Shown here piece after piece: positions 1-8,947 of a DNA stretch of 64,000 nt (its first letter is position 1; the number at the start of each line of letters is the position of its first letter). The stretch covers positions 41,790-105,789 of the forward strand of contig JAEINR010000009.1 in assembly GCA_016342325.1 (NCBI GenBank), given 5' to 3'. This DNA is from Desulfobacterium sp. GTDB lineage: Bacteria; Desulfobacterota; Desulfobacteria; Desulfobacterales; Desulfobacteraceae. Below the pieces are notes generated by a model. It was given only the letters and a program-made list of their open reading frames with translations, was not told the DNA's origin and did not search any database. The position numbers and the translations under genes were made by a program.

Positions 1-1
1 C

Positions 2-814
2 CAGGGCAGGGCCCCGGGAAAGACCCTTTCCTTGGGAAAGACCCTTTCCTTGGGTAAGACCGATCTGGCCGAACTTCCCCTGTTGCCCGATATCGGTATC
101 CCTGGGGATCTTCTGGTTAAGCGACCCGATGTCAGGGCGGCCTGGCTGAGGCTTGTGGCCGGACGATGGGACCGGGCCGGGGCCCGGGCAGACAGGCTGC
201 CGTCATTGAATCTCACGGGAAGCATGGTTTACCAGAACTCGGGCCTGGACAATCTGTTCAACGCCTGGGTGCTCTCCCTTGCCACAAACCTTGCCGGTAA
301 CCTGTTTGACGGCGGAAAAAGGGCAGCTGCCGTTGACAGGGCCGACGCCGTTGTTGACGAGCGGCTTGCCTTTTATGAGAAAACCGTATTCACGGCCCTG
401 GTGGAGGTGGAAGATGCCTTGTCCGGGGAGATCCACCAGCGGGAGTGGCTGGGCTCTCTTAATAAGCAGCTTGAAATCGCCCGCCTGGCCTTGCAGGAGG
501 CCACCAACCGCTATCAAAAGGGGCTTTCCGACTTTCTTCCCCTGCTCAGGGAACAGCTCAATGTCCAGGGCCTGGAGCGGGAGATCGTCAAGCAGCAGGC
601 CCAGCTCATCATCGCAAGAATCTCCCTGCACCGCTCCCTTGGCGGCACCTGGACAAATTCTCTCGGCGTTGGGCAAAGAAATGGTGCCCCGGGGGATACC
701 CTGGGTGTTGGGCAAAGAAACGGTGCCCCAGGGGATGCCTTGGGTGTTGAGCAAAGAAACGGTGCCCCAGGGGATGCCTTGGGTGTTGAGCAAAAAAGCG
801 GCAGGGGAGCCTGA
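2..814 (+). CDS. TolC/OprM-type outer-membrane efflux protein, C-terminal part (5' truncated)
   Basis: This is the outer-membrane channel of a tripartite efflux system. The frame is open to the left edge, so the N-terminal half lies outside the window. Residues resembling the second OEP repeat are visible: a periplasmic helical stretch with an RPDVRAA motif, then beta segments around an NLFDGG motif, then a long helix ending near LHRSLGG. It is directly upstream of the adaptor and the RND pump on the same strand. Two oddities stand out. An 18-bp unit is tandemly repeated at 16-61, and a 39-bp (13-residue) unit based on LGVGQRNGAPGD is repeated about four times at 662-811, making an unusual hydrophilic tail after the normal end of the fold. 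The first in-window start (TTG at 32) is probably not the real start. Confidence 0.88.
   Translation, partial: QGRAPGKTLSLGKTLSLGKTDLAELPLLPDIGIPGDLLVKRPDVRAAWLRLVAGRWDRAGARADRLPSLNLTGSMVYQNSGLDNLFNAWVLSLATNLAGNLFDGGKRAAAVDRADAVVDERLAFYEKTVFTALVEVEDALSGEIHQREWLGSLNKQLEIARLALQEATNRYQKGLSDFLPLLREQLNVQGLEREIVKQQAQLIIARISLHRSLGGTWTNSLGVGQRNGAPGDTLGVGQRNGAPGDALGVEQRNGAPGDALGVEQKSGRGA
16..61 (+). repeat. 18-bp tandem repeat inside the efflux channel gene
   Basis: Two exact 18-bp copies (16-33 and 34-51) and a partial third (52-61) encode repeated GKTLSL. The unit length is a multiple of three, so the frame is kept. Confidence 0.85.
662..811 (+). repeat. 39-bp tandem repeat encoding a 13-residue C-terminal repeat
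   Basis: Units lie at 662-700, 701-739 and 740-778, with a degenerate partial unit at 779-811. Each encodes a close version of LGVGQRNGAPGDA. The units differ by a few bases, the second and third being closest, which suggests recent duplication. Confidence 0.9.
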
Positions 815-897
815 ACCGCCATGGCAGAGGGTCGAATTTTGGCTGTTAGCCGGGGGCGGCTTGTGTTGTTATCATCTTAAATTGCGTGGAAACCATC

Positions 898-2151
898 ATG
901 ATCAAACAGACTAAAACAGGGTGGGGCGTCAGGGCGATGGGGATTCTTGTCCCCATGTTCATCGTCCTTGCAGGTCTTGCCCTTGCATGTTTTCTCTATG
1001 TCACAAAACCCGCTGCAAAGCGGGGGCAGGCCCAAATTAAGGCGCCCCTGGTGGAGGTGATGGCGGCCCGGGCCGCTGACCATGTGGTCACCCTCTCCGC
1101 CATGGGAACCGTGACCGCCTCCCGGTCCATGGCCCTGAAACCCAGGGTGGGCGGGTTTGTGCTCAACATTTCCCCGCGCTTTGTCCCGGGGGGGATCTTT
1201 AAAAAAGGGGAGGTGATCCTGGCCCTTGATCCCATGGATTACAAACTTGCCCTGGAAAAGAGGAAAACCCTTGTTGCCCGTGCCAGGGCCGAACTTAACC
1301 TTGAGAAGGGCCGGCAGGCGGTGGCCAGGGCCGAGGTGAAACTCATGGAGACCACCTCCGGAAAACGGTTCCGCGACTCGGATCTTGCCCTTAGAAAGCC
1401 CCAGCTGGCAAAGGTGCAGGCCGATCTTGCGTCGGCCATGGTTGATCTTGAAACCGCCCGGCACAACCTTGAACGAACCGTGATTCGCGCCCCCTTTAAC
1501 TGCATGGTCATGGAGAAGAATGTGGAGCAGGGATCCCAGGTCACAACCCAGGAGATCCTGGCCACCCTCTCCGCCACGGACGCGTACTGGGTGGAGGCGA
1601 CCCTGCCCGTGGATGAGCTTGCCTGGATCCGGTTTCCCTTGTTCGGCAAGGGCCAGGGTAGTGCTGTCACCGTCTTCACCCGGGATAACAAGGCCCACCC
1701 GGGAAGGATCTTGAGACTGCTGGGGGATATTTCCCCCCAAAGCCGCCTTGCCAGGGTGCTTATCACGGTCGATGACCCCTTGGGCCTTGAAACCGAAAAA
1801 GTCAACCCATTGCTCATCAACGCCTATGTGACGGTGGCCATTGAGGGGGAACGGATCAACAACGTCATTGCCCTTCCCCGGGAGGTGGCAAGGGACGGCA
1901 ATGGGGTCTGGATTGTCCGGGATAACAGGCTTGCCATTGGCCGGCTTGAGATCCTGTGGAAAAACGCCGAGACCCTGTTCGTGAGATCCGGGGTCGAACC
2001 CGGTGACAAGATCGTTATCTCCGACCTTTCCTCTGTTGTGGACGGTATGGTCATCCGGGTCCAGGGCGGTGGGAACGGGCCCAAAACGGCCGGCGGTGCT
2101 TTGGACGGGGAAACCAGTGGAAAACTCCGGGAGCAGGCTCCCCAGGGTTGA
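898..2151 (+). CDS. RND efflux periplasmic adaptor (HlyD/AcrA family)
   Basis: This is a membrane fusion protein that bridges an inner-membrane RND pump and the outer-membrane channel in the periplasm. It has an N-terminal hydrophobic anchor (about residues 10-33), a first lipoyl half near VGGFVLNI, a helical hairpin rich in Ala, Arg and Lys, a second lipoyl half (TVIRAPFNCMV), then the beta-barrel and membrane-proximal domains. Its length of about 417 residues is normal. ATG 898 is preferred; a GTG at 886 is in frame, but neither has a strong Shine-Dalgarno. It lies between the channel gene and the pump gene. The substrate cannot be read from the sequence. Confidence 0.9.
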   Translation: MIKQTKTGWGVRAMGILVPMFIVLAGLALACFLYVTKPAAKRGQAQIKAPLVEVMAARAADHVVTLSAMGTVTASRSMALKPRVGGFVLNISPRFVPGGIFKKGEVILALDPMDYKLALEKRKTLVARARAELNLEKGRQAVARAEVKLMETTSGKRFRDSDLALRKPQLAKVQADLASAMVDLETARHNLERTVIRAPFNCMVMEKNVEQGSQVTTQEILATLSATDAYWVEATLPVDELAWIRFPLFGKGQGSAVTVFTRDNKAHPGRILRLLGDISPQSRLARVLITVDDPLGLETEKVNPLLINAYVTVAIEGERINNVIALPREVARDGNGVWIVRDNRLAIGRLEILWKNAETLFVRSGVEPGDKIVISDLSSVVDGMVIRVQGGGNGPKTAGGALDGETSGKLREQAPQG

Positions 2152-2245
2152 ATGTTTTTACCGATATCGAAATTTCGAAACAGCCTGATTTAAAGCGTTT
2201 TTACGTCTGAACGGATGGGTAATATATAATATCTATTGCGACCTA

Positions 2246-2319
2246 CTTAGCTCTGATTCTTGCGTTATGTTGGTAAGAGAGTCGGAAAACTTGTTTGATC
2301 TGGCTTGTCCAGGCTAGGA
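2246..2319 (+). repeat. Dispersed two-hairpin intergenic repeat, copy A
   Basis: This copy sits between adaptor and pump genes of one operon. Hairpin 1 has arms like CTGATTCT and AGAGTCGG (pairing with G-U) around TTGCGTTATGTTGG. Hairpin 2 is CTGG-CTTGT-CCAG. The terminal AGGA (2316-2319) lies 10 nt before the downstream start and may serve as its ribosome binding site. Confidence 0.75.
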
Positions 2320-2329
2320 AAAAGAGTGC

Positions 2330-5300
2330 GTGATCATGGGAAATAACTTAGAGCGAACAGAACGAAAAGGGGCTGTGTCATGGATGGCCGGCAACAGCGT
2401 GGCAGCCAATCTCTTGATGGTGATCCTCCTGGTGGGAGGGCTCTTCATGGGCAGCAAGATCAAGCAGGAGGTGTTCCCGGCGTTTGAGATCGGGATCGTC
2501 AACGTCTCGGTGAGCTATCCTGGGGCAAGCCCGGAAGAGGTGGAGCGGGGCATTGTCCTTGCCGTTGAAGAGGCGGTCCAGGGCCTGGACGGGCTGGACG
2601 AGATGCGGTCAACGGCCTTTGAGGGCCATGCCCGGATCTCCCTTGAGGTGCTCGAGGATGTGGATGTGAGGCGCTTTGCCCAGGAGGTGGAGAGCGAGAT
2701 AGACGCCATCACCTCGTTCCCGGACGAGGCTGAGACGCCCATGGTTTCCGTGGCCACCCGCCGCCGCCAGGTGGTCTCCTTTTCCCTGTTCGGCGATGTT
2801 TCCGAGAACGTTTTAAGGGACAGGGCCGAGCTCCTGCGGGAGATGCTTCTCCAGGACCCCGCCATTACCCAGGTGGAGCTCAATGGGGTTCGGGATTACG
2901 AGATCCACATTGAAGTGCCCCAGGAGAACCTGAGGCGTTACAATTTAACCCTTGCCAAGATCGCCGCCACCATTGCCGACGCTTCCATTGAACTGCCCGG
3001 GGGAAGCCTGAAGACCTCCGCCGGCGAGATCATGGTGCGCATGAAGGAGCGGCGGGAGGTTGCCAGGGAGTATGCAAAGCTTGCCGTCATCACCCTTGAC
3101 GACGGGGCAAGGGTACTTCTCGAGGATATTGCCGTTATCACGGAGGGGTTTGAAGACTCCAACAACCATGCAAGCTTTAACGGCAAACCTGCGGTCATGC
3201 TCGAGGTGTTCCGGGTGGGGGACCAGAAACCGGTGGTGGTGGCAGACGCTGCCAAGGCAGGCATTGCACGGTTTAAACAGTCGTTGCCCCCGGGGATCGA
3301 CGTGGCCATGATCCATGATCGGTCGGAAATCTTCAGCCAGCGGGCGGCCCTGCTGGCCAAGAACGGTTACATGGGCCTGGGCCTGGTGTTTCTCTTCCTG
3401 GCCCTGTTCCTGGATATCCGCCTTGCCTTCTGGGTCTCTTTGGGGATTCCCATTTCTTTGCTCGGCTCCTTTCTCCTGCTGCCCCTGACCGATTTTTCCA
3501 TTAACATGGTTTCCATGTTCGCCTTTATCGTTACCCTCGGTATTGTGGTGGATGACGCCATTGTGGTGGGGGAGAACGTCTATCACTACCGCCAGAAGGG
3601 CGTGCCGTTTCTGGATGCCGCCATCCAGGGTACCCGGGAGGTGGCCGTGCCCGTGGTGTTCAGCATCCTCACCAATATCGTGGCGTTTTTGCCCATCATG
3701 TTCGTTCCCGGCACCATGGGTAAATTTTTCAAGATCATTCCCGTGGTGGTGATCACGGTATTTATTGTCTCCCTTGTGGAGAGCCTCTTTATCCTGCCGG
3801 CCCATCTTGCCCATGGGAAAACAGGCTCCGAGAGTAAGGTGATGGGGTGGATCATTGCCCGGCAGCAGCGGATCAGCCAGGGGCTTGTCTCGTTTGTGGA
3901 GCGGGTTTACGTCCCTTTTTTGGGCCGGGTGTTGCGGAAGCGATACACCTGCCTTGCCGTTGCCGTTGCCATCCTCCTCATCGTGGGGGGCTATATTAAA
4001 AGCGGCCGGATCACCACCACCCTCATGCCCCGGGTGGAATCCGACTATGCCTATGTCACGGCCTCCCTTCCCAGCGGCAGTTCAAAAGAGCGGGTGTCAT
4101 CGGTATTGGAGCGCATCAGCGCTGCGTCCCGAACGGTGATCAAAGAAAACGGCGGCCAGGCCCTGTCCCGGGGATTCTTCTCCCATGTGGACGACAACGT
4201 GATCACCTCAAGGATTATGCTGACCCCGGGGGATGTCCGGCCCATCCACACCTCCGAAGTCACGGATCTGTGGCGGAAAAAACTCGGCCCCATCCCCGGC
4301 CTGGAATCCATCACCTTTCAGGCGGATCGGGGCGGACCCGGTTCCGGCACCTCCTTGAACATGGAGCTGAGCCACCGGGAGATCGATACCCTCAGGGCAG
4401 CCAGCAAAGCCCTGGCCCGGGAGCTTGCCACCTTTCCCACCACCCGGGACATGGATGACGGATCGGCCCGGGGAAAACAGCAGTTTGACTTTACCATGCT
4501 TCCCCTGGGGGAGATGATGGGGCTCAAGGCCAGGGATGTCGCCCTTCAGGTGCGCCACGCCTTTTACGGGGCCCAGGCATTGAAGCTCCAGCGGGGACGG
4601 AACGAGGTAACGGTGAGGGTGCGCCTGCCCGAGCAGGAGCGGACCTTTGAACATAATCTGGAGACCCTCATGGTGCGAAATTCGGCGGGCCAGGAGGCGC
4701 TGTTGCGGGAGGTGGTTGCCATGGAGCGGGGCAGGGCCTACACCTCGGTTGATCGCCGGGACGGACGCAGGATCTCCACGGTTTCTGCCAATGTGGTGCC
4801 ACGGAACGAGACAAGCCGTCTCATCGCCGTGCTCCAGGAGGAGATCCTTCCCCGTATCCAGCACGACTATCCCGGGCTGACCTGCAAGTTCCAGGGCCGC
4901 CAGGCCGACATGCGGGAGAGCACGGAAAGCCTCATTTCGGGCCTGCTGATGGCCCTTTTCGTCATATACGCCCTTCTGGCCGTGCCCTTCCGGAGCTATG
5001 TTCAGCCCCTGGTCATCATGGCGGCCATCCCCTTTGGTCTTGTCGGGGCCGTCATCGGCCACATCCTGCTTGGTTACTCCCTCTCCCTCATGAGCCTGTT
5101 CGGCCTTGTGGCCCTCTCCGGGGTTGTGGTGAACGATTCCCTCGTGATGATCGATTTTGCCAATCGTCGCAGGAACAGCGGCATCCCAGCCCAGGAGGCG
5201 ATCCTTGCGGCAGGCAAGCAGCGGTTCCGTCCCATCCTTTTGACCACGCTGACCACCTTTGGGGGGCTGGCCCCCATGATTTTTGAGACGTCCCGCCAGG

Positions 5301-5485
5301 CACGGTTCATGGTGCCCATGGCTATTTCTCTTGGGTTTGGGATCCTCTTTGCCACCCTCATCACCCTGGCCCTGGTGCCCACCTTTTACATGGTGGTGGA
5401 GGATTTTCGGGGGCTTTTCAGGGAAGAGGCCCCGGACGAGGCAGACGCCCGGATAATGGAACGGAAAGCCCAGGAGCAGTTTTGA
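2330..5485 (+). CDS. RND efflux permease (AcrB/HAE1 superfamily)
   Basis: This inner-membrane proton-driven pump is full length at about 1051 residues. An N-terminal transmembrane helix is followed by a large periplasmic domain, then helices 2-6. The proton-relay motif GIVVDDAIVVGEN puts the paired aspartates near residues 408-409, as in AcrB. A second periplasmic domain and the last six helices follow. GTG 2330 is used because AGGA lies 10 nt upstream; ATG 2336 is an in-frame alternative. It completes the channel-adaptor-pump operon, although a dispersed repeat separates it from the adaptor. The divergence from multidrug AcrB is large enough that no substrate is proposed. Confidence 0.93.
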   Translation: MIMGNNLERTERKGAVSWMAGNSVAANLLMVILLVGGLFMGSKIKQEVFPAFEIGIVNVSVSYPGASPEEVERGIVLAVEEAVQGLDGLDEMRSTAFEGHARISLEVLEDVDVRRFAQEVESEIDAITSFPDEAETPMVSVATRRRQVVSFSLFGDVSENVLRDRAELLREMLLQDPAITQVELNGVRDYEIHIEVPQENLRRYNLTLAKIAATIADASIELPGGSLKTSAGEIMVRMKERREVAREYAKLAVITLDDGARVLLEDIAVITEGFEDSNNHASFNGKPAVMLEVFRVGDQKPVVVADAAKAGIARFKQSLPPGIDVAMIHDRSEIFSQRAALLAKNGYMGLGLVFLFLALFLDIRLAFWVSLGIPISLLGSFLLLPLTDFSINMVSMFAFIVTLGIVVDDAIVVGENVYHYRQKGVPFLDAAIQGTREVAVPVVFSILTNIVAFLPIMFVPGTMGKFFKIIPVVVITVFIVSLVESLFILPAHLAHGKTGSESKVMGWIIARQQRISQGLVSFVERVYVPFLGRVLRKRYTCLAVAVAILLIVGGYIKSGRITTTLMPRVESDYAYVTASLPSGSSKERVSSVLERISAASRTVIKENGGQALSRGFFSHVDDNVITSRIMLTPGDVRPIHTSEVTDLWRKKLGPIPGLESITFQADRGGPGSGTSLNMELSHREIDTLRAASKALARELATFPTTRDMDDGSARGKQQFDFTMLPLGEMMGLKARDVALQVRHAFYGAQALKLQRGRNEVTVRVRLPEQERTFEHNLETLMVRNSAGQEALLREVVAMERGRAYTSVDRRDGRRISTVSANVVPRNETSRLIAVLQEEILPRIQHDYPGLTCKFQGRQADMRESTESLISGLLMALFVIYALLAVPFRSYVQPLVIMAAIPFGLVGAVIGHILLGYSLSLMSLFGLVALSGVVVNDSLVMIDFANRRRNSGIPAQEAILAAGKQRFRPILLTTLTTFGGLAPMIFETSRQARFMVPMAISLGFGILFATLITLALVPTFYMVVEDFRGLFREEAPDEADARIMERKAQEQF

Positions 5486-5542
5486 CAGCCGGGCTCAATA
5501 ATAGCTGTTCGTGGACGCTTTGCGTTTCTTTTCCATGGGCGG

Positions 5543-6634
5543 TTATTCCGCTACCGGGCCATCATCCCTTCCAAACAGCGTTGCAAAAACAGCCAGTTCT
5601 TCCAGGCCGAAGTCCGTTCCATACTGTAAGGCAACGTCTGCCAGGTCAGTGCCATCAATATCATCGTCACTGTCAAAATCAGTTTTAAGAATTTCATCAG
5701 CACCTATATCTATTTTGTAGCCCTGGGGTCTTTTGTCTCCATCAATGTCTGTAAAAAAATATGGATTCAGAGGATCTAATCGTCCTTTATCAATACACGG
5801 TGAGGAAAAATCAAGATGGAAATCATTATTGTCCGGGTCCATGAAAACAGGATCTTCGGCAATATTATTATTATTTAAATCAATTTCCGGAAAATTAGAA
5901 TATTCTTTTGTAATTGAACTTTCTGACCCGGAAGCAATAAAAGAATCCGCATTATTACCCCATATTATGCTGTTCATAATATGGATTGAAGAATTCCCTG
6001 ATGCAGAAATAACGCCACTGGAAGAAAAATCGTTTCTACTGAATGTACAGTTTGTCAGATTAACCGTTGTATTTATCCTGCTGTATACGGCATTGCCGGA
6101 AAATGTAGCCGTATTTTCAAACACGATACAATTGATAAAAGAAGGTGAAGAATCATCGCCACTATTTGAACCGCAACTGATTGCACCGCCGTATTCCGCT
6201 CTGTTATTTTGCAAACGACAGTTTGCGATAACGGGGGAGGATGAATACCCAACATGTATGGCACCGCCAAACCCCCACCTTACAAATCCATTTTGAATCG
6301 TAAATCCTGAAAAAACAGACTCTGGGCTTTCACCATTAGAAAAAGTAATGCCTCTCTTCGGAGAGTCCCAGGACCCCTCACAGTCAATGATACAATTTTC
6401 AGGTCCGTTTATGGATTTTACGATAATTGCCTTGCCGTTAAATGAAAGGCTTCTGTTATTACCTCCTGTGTAGATGCCATCATCTACCAAAACCGTATCT
6501 CCATTTTTGGCAGCATTAATTCCTTCCTGAATGGTTGGGTGATCGCCAGGGACGGTTATGACACTGGCCAAGGAATTTGAAATCCCTAGTGTTGTAACGA
6601 TAACAAATGTGATGGTCTGAAGAATCATTCTCAT
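5543..6634 (-). CDS. Secreted right-handed beta-helix protein with a dockerin-like Ca-binding tail
   Basis: The 363-residue product has a signal peptide (about residues 1-24, ending near SLAS) and then a pectate-lyase-like beta-helix opening with VPGDHPTIQEGINAA. Many short Asn/Gly/Ser-rich turns follow, with a DIGADEI ending common in such surface proteins. The last 45 residues hold an acidic EF-hand/dockerin-like stretch (DFDSDDDIDGTDLADVA). ATG 6634 is chosen because it starts directly before the signal peptide and has AGGA upstream; the frame stays open to 6706. Base composition is clearly more AT-rich than the flanking genes, suggesting transfer. The catalytic role or ligand is unknown. 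Confidence 0.8.
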   Translation of the reverse strand: MRMILQTITFVIVTTLGISNSLASVITVPGDHPTIQEGINAAKNGDTVLVDDGIYTGGNNRSLSFNGKAIIVKSINGPENCIIDCEGSWDSPKRGITFSNGESPESVFSGFTIQNGFVRWGFGGAIHVGYSSSPVIANCRLQNNRAEYGGAISCGSNSGDDSSPSFINCIVFENTATFSGNAVYSRINTTVNLTNCTFSRNDFSSSGVISASGNSSIHIMNSIIWGNNADSFIASGSESSITKEYSNFPEIDLNNNNIAEDPVFMDPDNNDFHLDFSSPCIDKGRLDPLNPYFFTDIDGDKRPQGYKIDIGADEILKTDFDSDDDIDGTDLADVALQYGTDFGLEELAVFATLFGRDDGPVAE

Positions 6635-6809
6635 TCTCTTTAATTCCTTTATAATTATTGATATATGGAATCTGAACTGCACCCGGATCGGAAGAAAGAA
6701 AGGCAAACCACTACGTCGCCTCAGTCATCTTTTTTTATAGGCGATAAAGAATCAGGTTGCCCCTTCACCCTGTGGAAACCTCTTTCTCTCCATGGGGGTG
6801 GGGTGGGGA

Positions 6810-7649
6810 TCATCGCGGTGGGGGGACTGGCGCTTTGTTCTTAACGGGAATTCCATCTGTAACAGTGGGCTTTTTCGTGGATGAGGTCTTTTCAAGTCCC
6901 TGGTTGAAAATTTGAATCAAGCTGTGGCTCTCTTTGGAGACTTTAGGCATGATCAAATGAAGTGTGGAAGCGTTCAGGGGGGTTGCATGGTGGGTGAAGA
7001 GACTGGCTTGCTCTTTGGGCAGGATTTGGGACAGGGTGTAATAACCACTCTCTTTTTCCATGGGAGAGATGTCGATGCGTCCTGCGAGGATTTTACGAAG
7101 GTTTTGCTCCAGGCTGACGGTTTCATCCACCAGTAGATTTCCTTCAGCCACTGCCCGGTTGAATGCGGGGTCATAATCGAATCCGATAATGGTTCCGATG
7201 CGGATGCCGGCCAGGTCTTTCGGGGTTTTCCACTGGAAAGAGAAATCCTTCATGTGGAAAAAAACCACTGAAACATCAAGAACCGCTTTACTGTATAAAA
7301 AATGGACCTCCCGTTCTGCCGTTCGTCGCCAGAGGATGGTTCCGTCCGCCTTTCCGAACTTGGCAAGCTCGAAGGCGCGTTTCCAGGGGACAAACTTGAA
7401 GTTGACCTGAAATCCCATTTCACCAAAGGCTTTGCGAACGATTTCGCAGGCAATGCCCCCGTTTTTTTTGTTCTGGTTGGTGAAAGGGCGCCACAGGCCC
7501 GTGGTGATAGTGAGAATTTTTTCGGAGCGCACATCCTGTAACGTCTGATCTGCCTGGACTGGGAAACTCCAAATTATGGAGGAGAGAACAATCATAAAAA
7601 GGAGGAGGATTTGTCCTGACCCACTGGAACATTTGAATGTCTGGTTCAT
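6810..7649 (-). CDS. Periplasmic solute-binding protein, amino-acid-binding (SBP_bac_3-like)
   Basis: This about 279-residue exported protein has a signal peptide ending near VQADQ. It then shows the PBP2 pattern of family-3 binding proteins: TGLWRPFTNQNKKNGGIACEI at the start, FKFVPWKRAFELAKFGKADG, and GTIIGFDYDPAFNRAVAEG at the lobe crossover. No ABC permease genes are adjacent, so it may be an orphan sensor-like binding protein, a type common in these bacteria. ATG 7649 fits the signal peptide; an in-frame ATG at 7688 would add 13 residues. The C-terminus is Lys/Pro-rich. Confidence 0.75.
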   Translation of the reverse strand: MNQTFKCSSGSGQILLLFMIVLSSIIWSFPVQADQTLQDVRSEKILTITTGLWRPFTNQNKKNGGIACEIVRKAFGEMGFQVNFKFVPWKRAFELAKFGKADGTILWRRTAEREVHFLYSKAVLDVSVVFFHMKDFSFQWKTPKDLAGIRIGTIIGFDYDPAFNRAVAEGNLLVDETVSLEQNLRKILAGRIDISPMEKESGYYTLSQILPKEQASLFTHHATPLNASTLHLIMPKVSKESHSLIQIFNQGLEKTSSTKKPTVTDGIPVKNKAPVPPPR

Positions 7650-7890
7650 GGTAAAAATATCCGTAACCGGTAAGGTTTCGAAAGTCATTTTGAAGAAGAG
7701 GACCTTTTCAGAATTGAGTTTACAATAATTAACAGGACATAGATACTTTTTTTTGCTGTTTTTTCCGAGGCTTGCAGGGAATGTGACGTTTAGGCTTCCT
7801 TGGGCACTGGGTTGATGGGACAGCTATCCTGCCTCCTAACAAGGCAAATTGGTAGCCTCTTTTGGCACCCGATTCTCTTTTCGTCCCCCA

Positions 7891-7919
7891 TTGACAAAAA
7901 GAGTGCATCTCTTCATTAT
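7891..7919 (+). promoter_or_regulatory. Candidate sigma-70 promoter of the AraC-family gene
   Basis: A perfect TTGACA (7891-7896) is followed by a 17-nt spacer and CATTAT (7914-7919). It lies in the 364-nt gap (7650-8013) between the divergent solute-binding protein and the AraC gene. Nothing else recognisable was seen in that gap. Confidence 0.6.
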
Positions 7920-8013
7920 GTCCGGGAAAGGGTGGCACCGGTAAACTTAGGTTATGCTTGGGGTTGTCTGGCTTTGCCCTTGAATGGTTTTAACACTCCA
8001 GGGAGAATTATCC

Positions 8014-8853
8014 GTGGGAGAGGTTACAAAGGACAAGGCCCGGCTGTGGAAACCGGAGAATGCAAACGGGGTTTCCCTGTTCAAGGCGGAGTTCCACCAA
8101 TTTTCCTTCCGGAAACACACCCATGATGATTTCGCCATCGGTGTGATCGAGGAGGGGGCCCAGCGCTTCTTCCACGGCGGGGGATCCCATGTGGTGGTCG
8201 GCGGGGACATGATCACCGTGAACCCGGACGAGGTCCACGACGGAGAGACTGCCCATGCCGGGGGGTACCGCTACCGCATGACCTATATCCACCCGGACAT
8301 GGTGGGGGAGATCCTGTCGGAACTCTTTGACCATGGCAGCGCTTTTTCCTGGTTTAAGGCCCCCATGACCTATGACCGGCAGCTTTCGTCATGCCTGTGC
8401 TACGCCCATCGGTTGATGGAGCAGGGCGGTAACAATTCCATGGAGGCCCAGACCTGCCTGATGCGGGTGGTGGCGGAGACCTTTCTCCGGTACGGGGAGG
8501 ATCGAAGGTCACCCCGCCCCGTCGGAAAAAGCCGGGAGGCGGTGGGGAAGGCCTTGGAGCACATCAGGCGGCACGCTGCCGAAAACATCTCTTTGGAAGA
8601 GATCTCAACGGTGGCGGGGCTCTCCCGGTACCATTTCCTTCGTCGGTTCAAGGCCACCACCGGCCTTGCCCCCCACGCCTATCTGATCCAGCAACGGGTG
8701 GCCCTGGGCAAAAAGGCCATTGAGGAAGGGGAATCCCTGGCGGATGCCGCCCTCCGGTCCGGGTTCTCCGACCAGAGCCATTTTTCCCGCCGTTTCAAGG
8801 CGTTCCACGGCTTTACGCCCGGCCAGTACCGGAAATCCCTGGGATTTCGCTGA
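8014..8853 (+). CDS. AraC-family transcriptional regulator
   Basis: An N-terminal cupin-like effector domain (about residues 15-140, with FRKHTHDDFAIGVIE and NPDEVHDG) is followed by two helix-turn-helix motifs in the last 100 residues (ISLEEISTVAGLSRYHFLRR and SLADAALRSGFSDQSHFSRR). GTG 8014 is preferred because AGGGAGA sits 7 nt upstream; ATG 7984 is in frame but has no such site. It is encoded just before azlCD on the same strand, an arrangement that suggests it controls those exporter genes. The effector is unknown but could be an amino acid. Confidence 0.88.
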   Translation: MGEVTKDKARLWKPENANGVSLFKAEFHQFSFRKHTHDDFAIGVIEEGAQRFFHGGGSHVVVGGDMITVNPDEVHDGETAHAGGYRYRMTYIHPDMVGEILSELFDHGSAFSWFKAPMTYDRQLSSCLCYAHRLMEQGGNNSMEAQTCLMRVVAETFLRYGEDRRSPRPVGKSREAVGKALEHIRRHAAENISLEEISTVAGLSRYHFLRRFKATTGLAPHAYLIQQRVALGKKAIEEGESLADAALRSGFSDQSHFSRRFKAFHGFTPGQYRKSLGFR

Positions 8854-8947
8854 CAGACATTTTTTGCTTAAAACAGCAATTTTGTTCAAGACCTGGCGCT
8901 TTGTCTCCTGCTATTCTTCCTGTCAATGAAAGATAAGGAGATACGTT

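Noticed and set aside
203..793. Long open frame on the minus strand over the efflux channel gene
   Set aside because: It is a high-GC shadow of the real gene; its product has no family features and mirrors the tandem repeat.
2945..3814. 289-codon minus-strand frame inside the RND pump gene
   Set aside because: The His/Gly/Gln-rich product is typical of antisense reading of a GC-rich gene and lies wholly within a well-recognised gene.
5482..5688. Small plus-strand ORF after the RND pump
   Set aside because: It starts within the pump stop region and is mostly antisense to the beta-helix gene, with no features.
7729..7938. Small ORFs in the gap before the AraC gene
   Set aside because: There is no ribosome binding site or recognisable product, and the region carries a good sigma-70 promoter instead.
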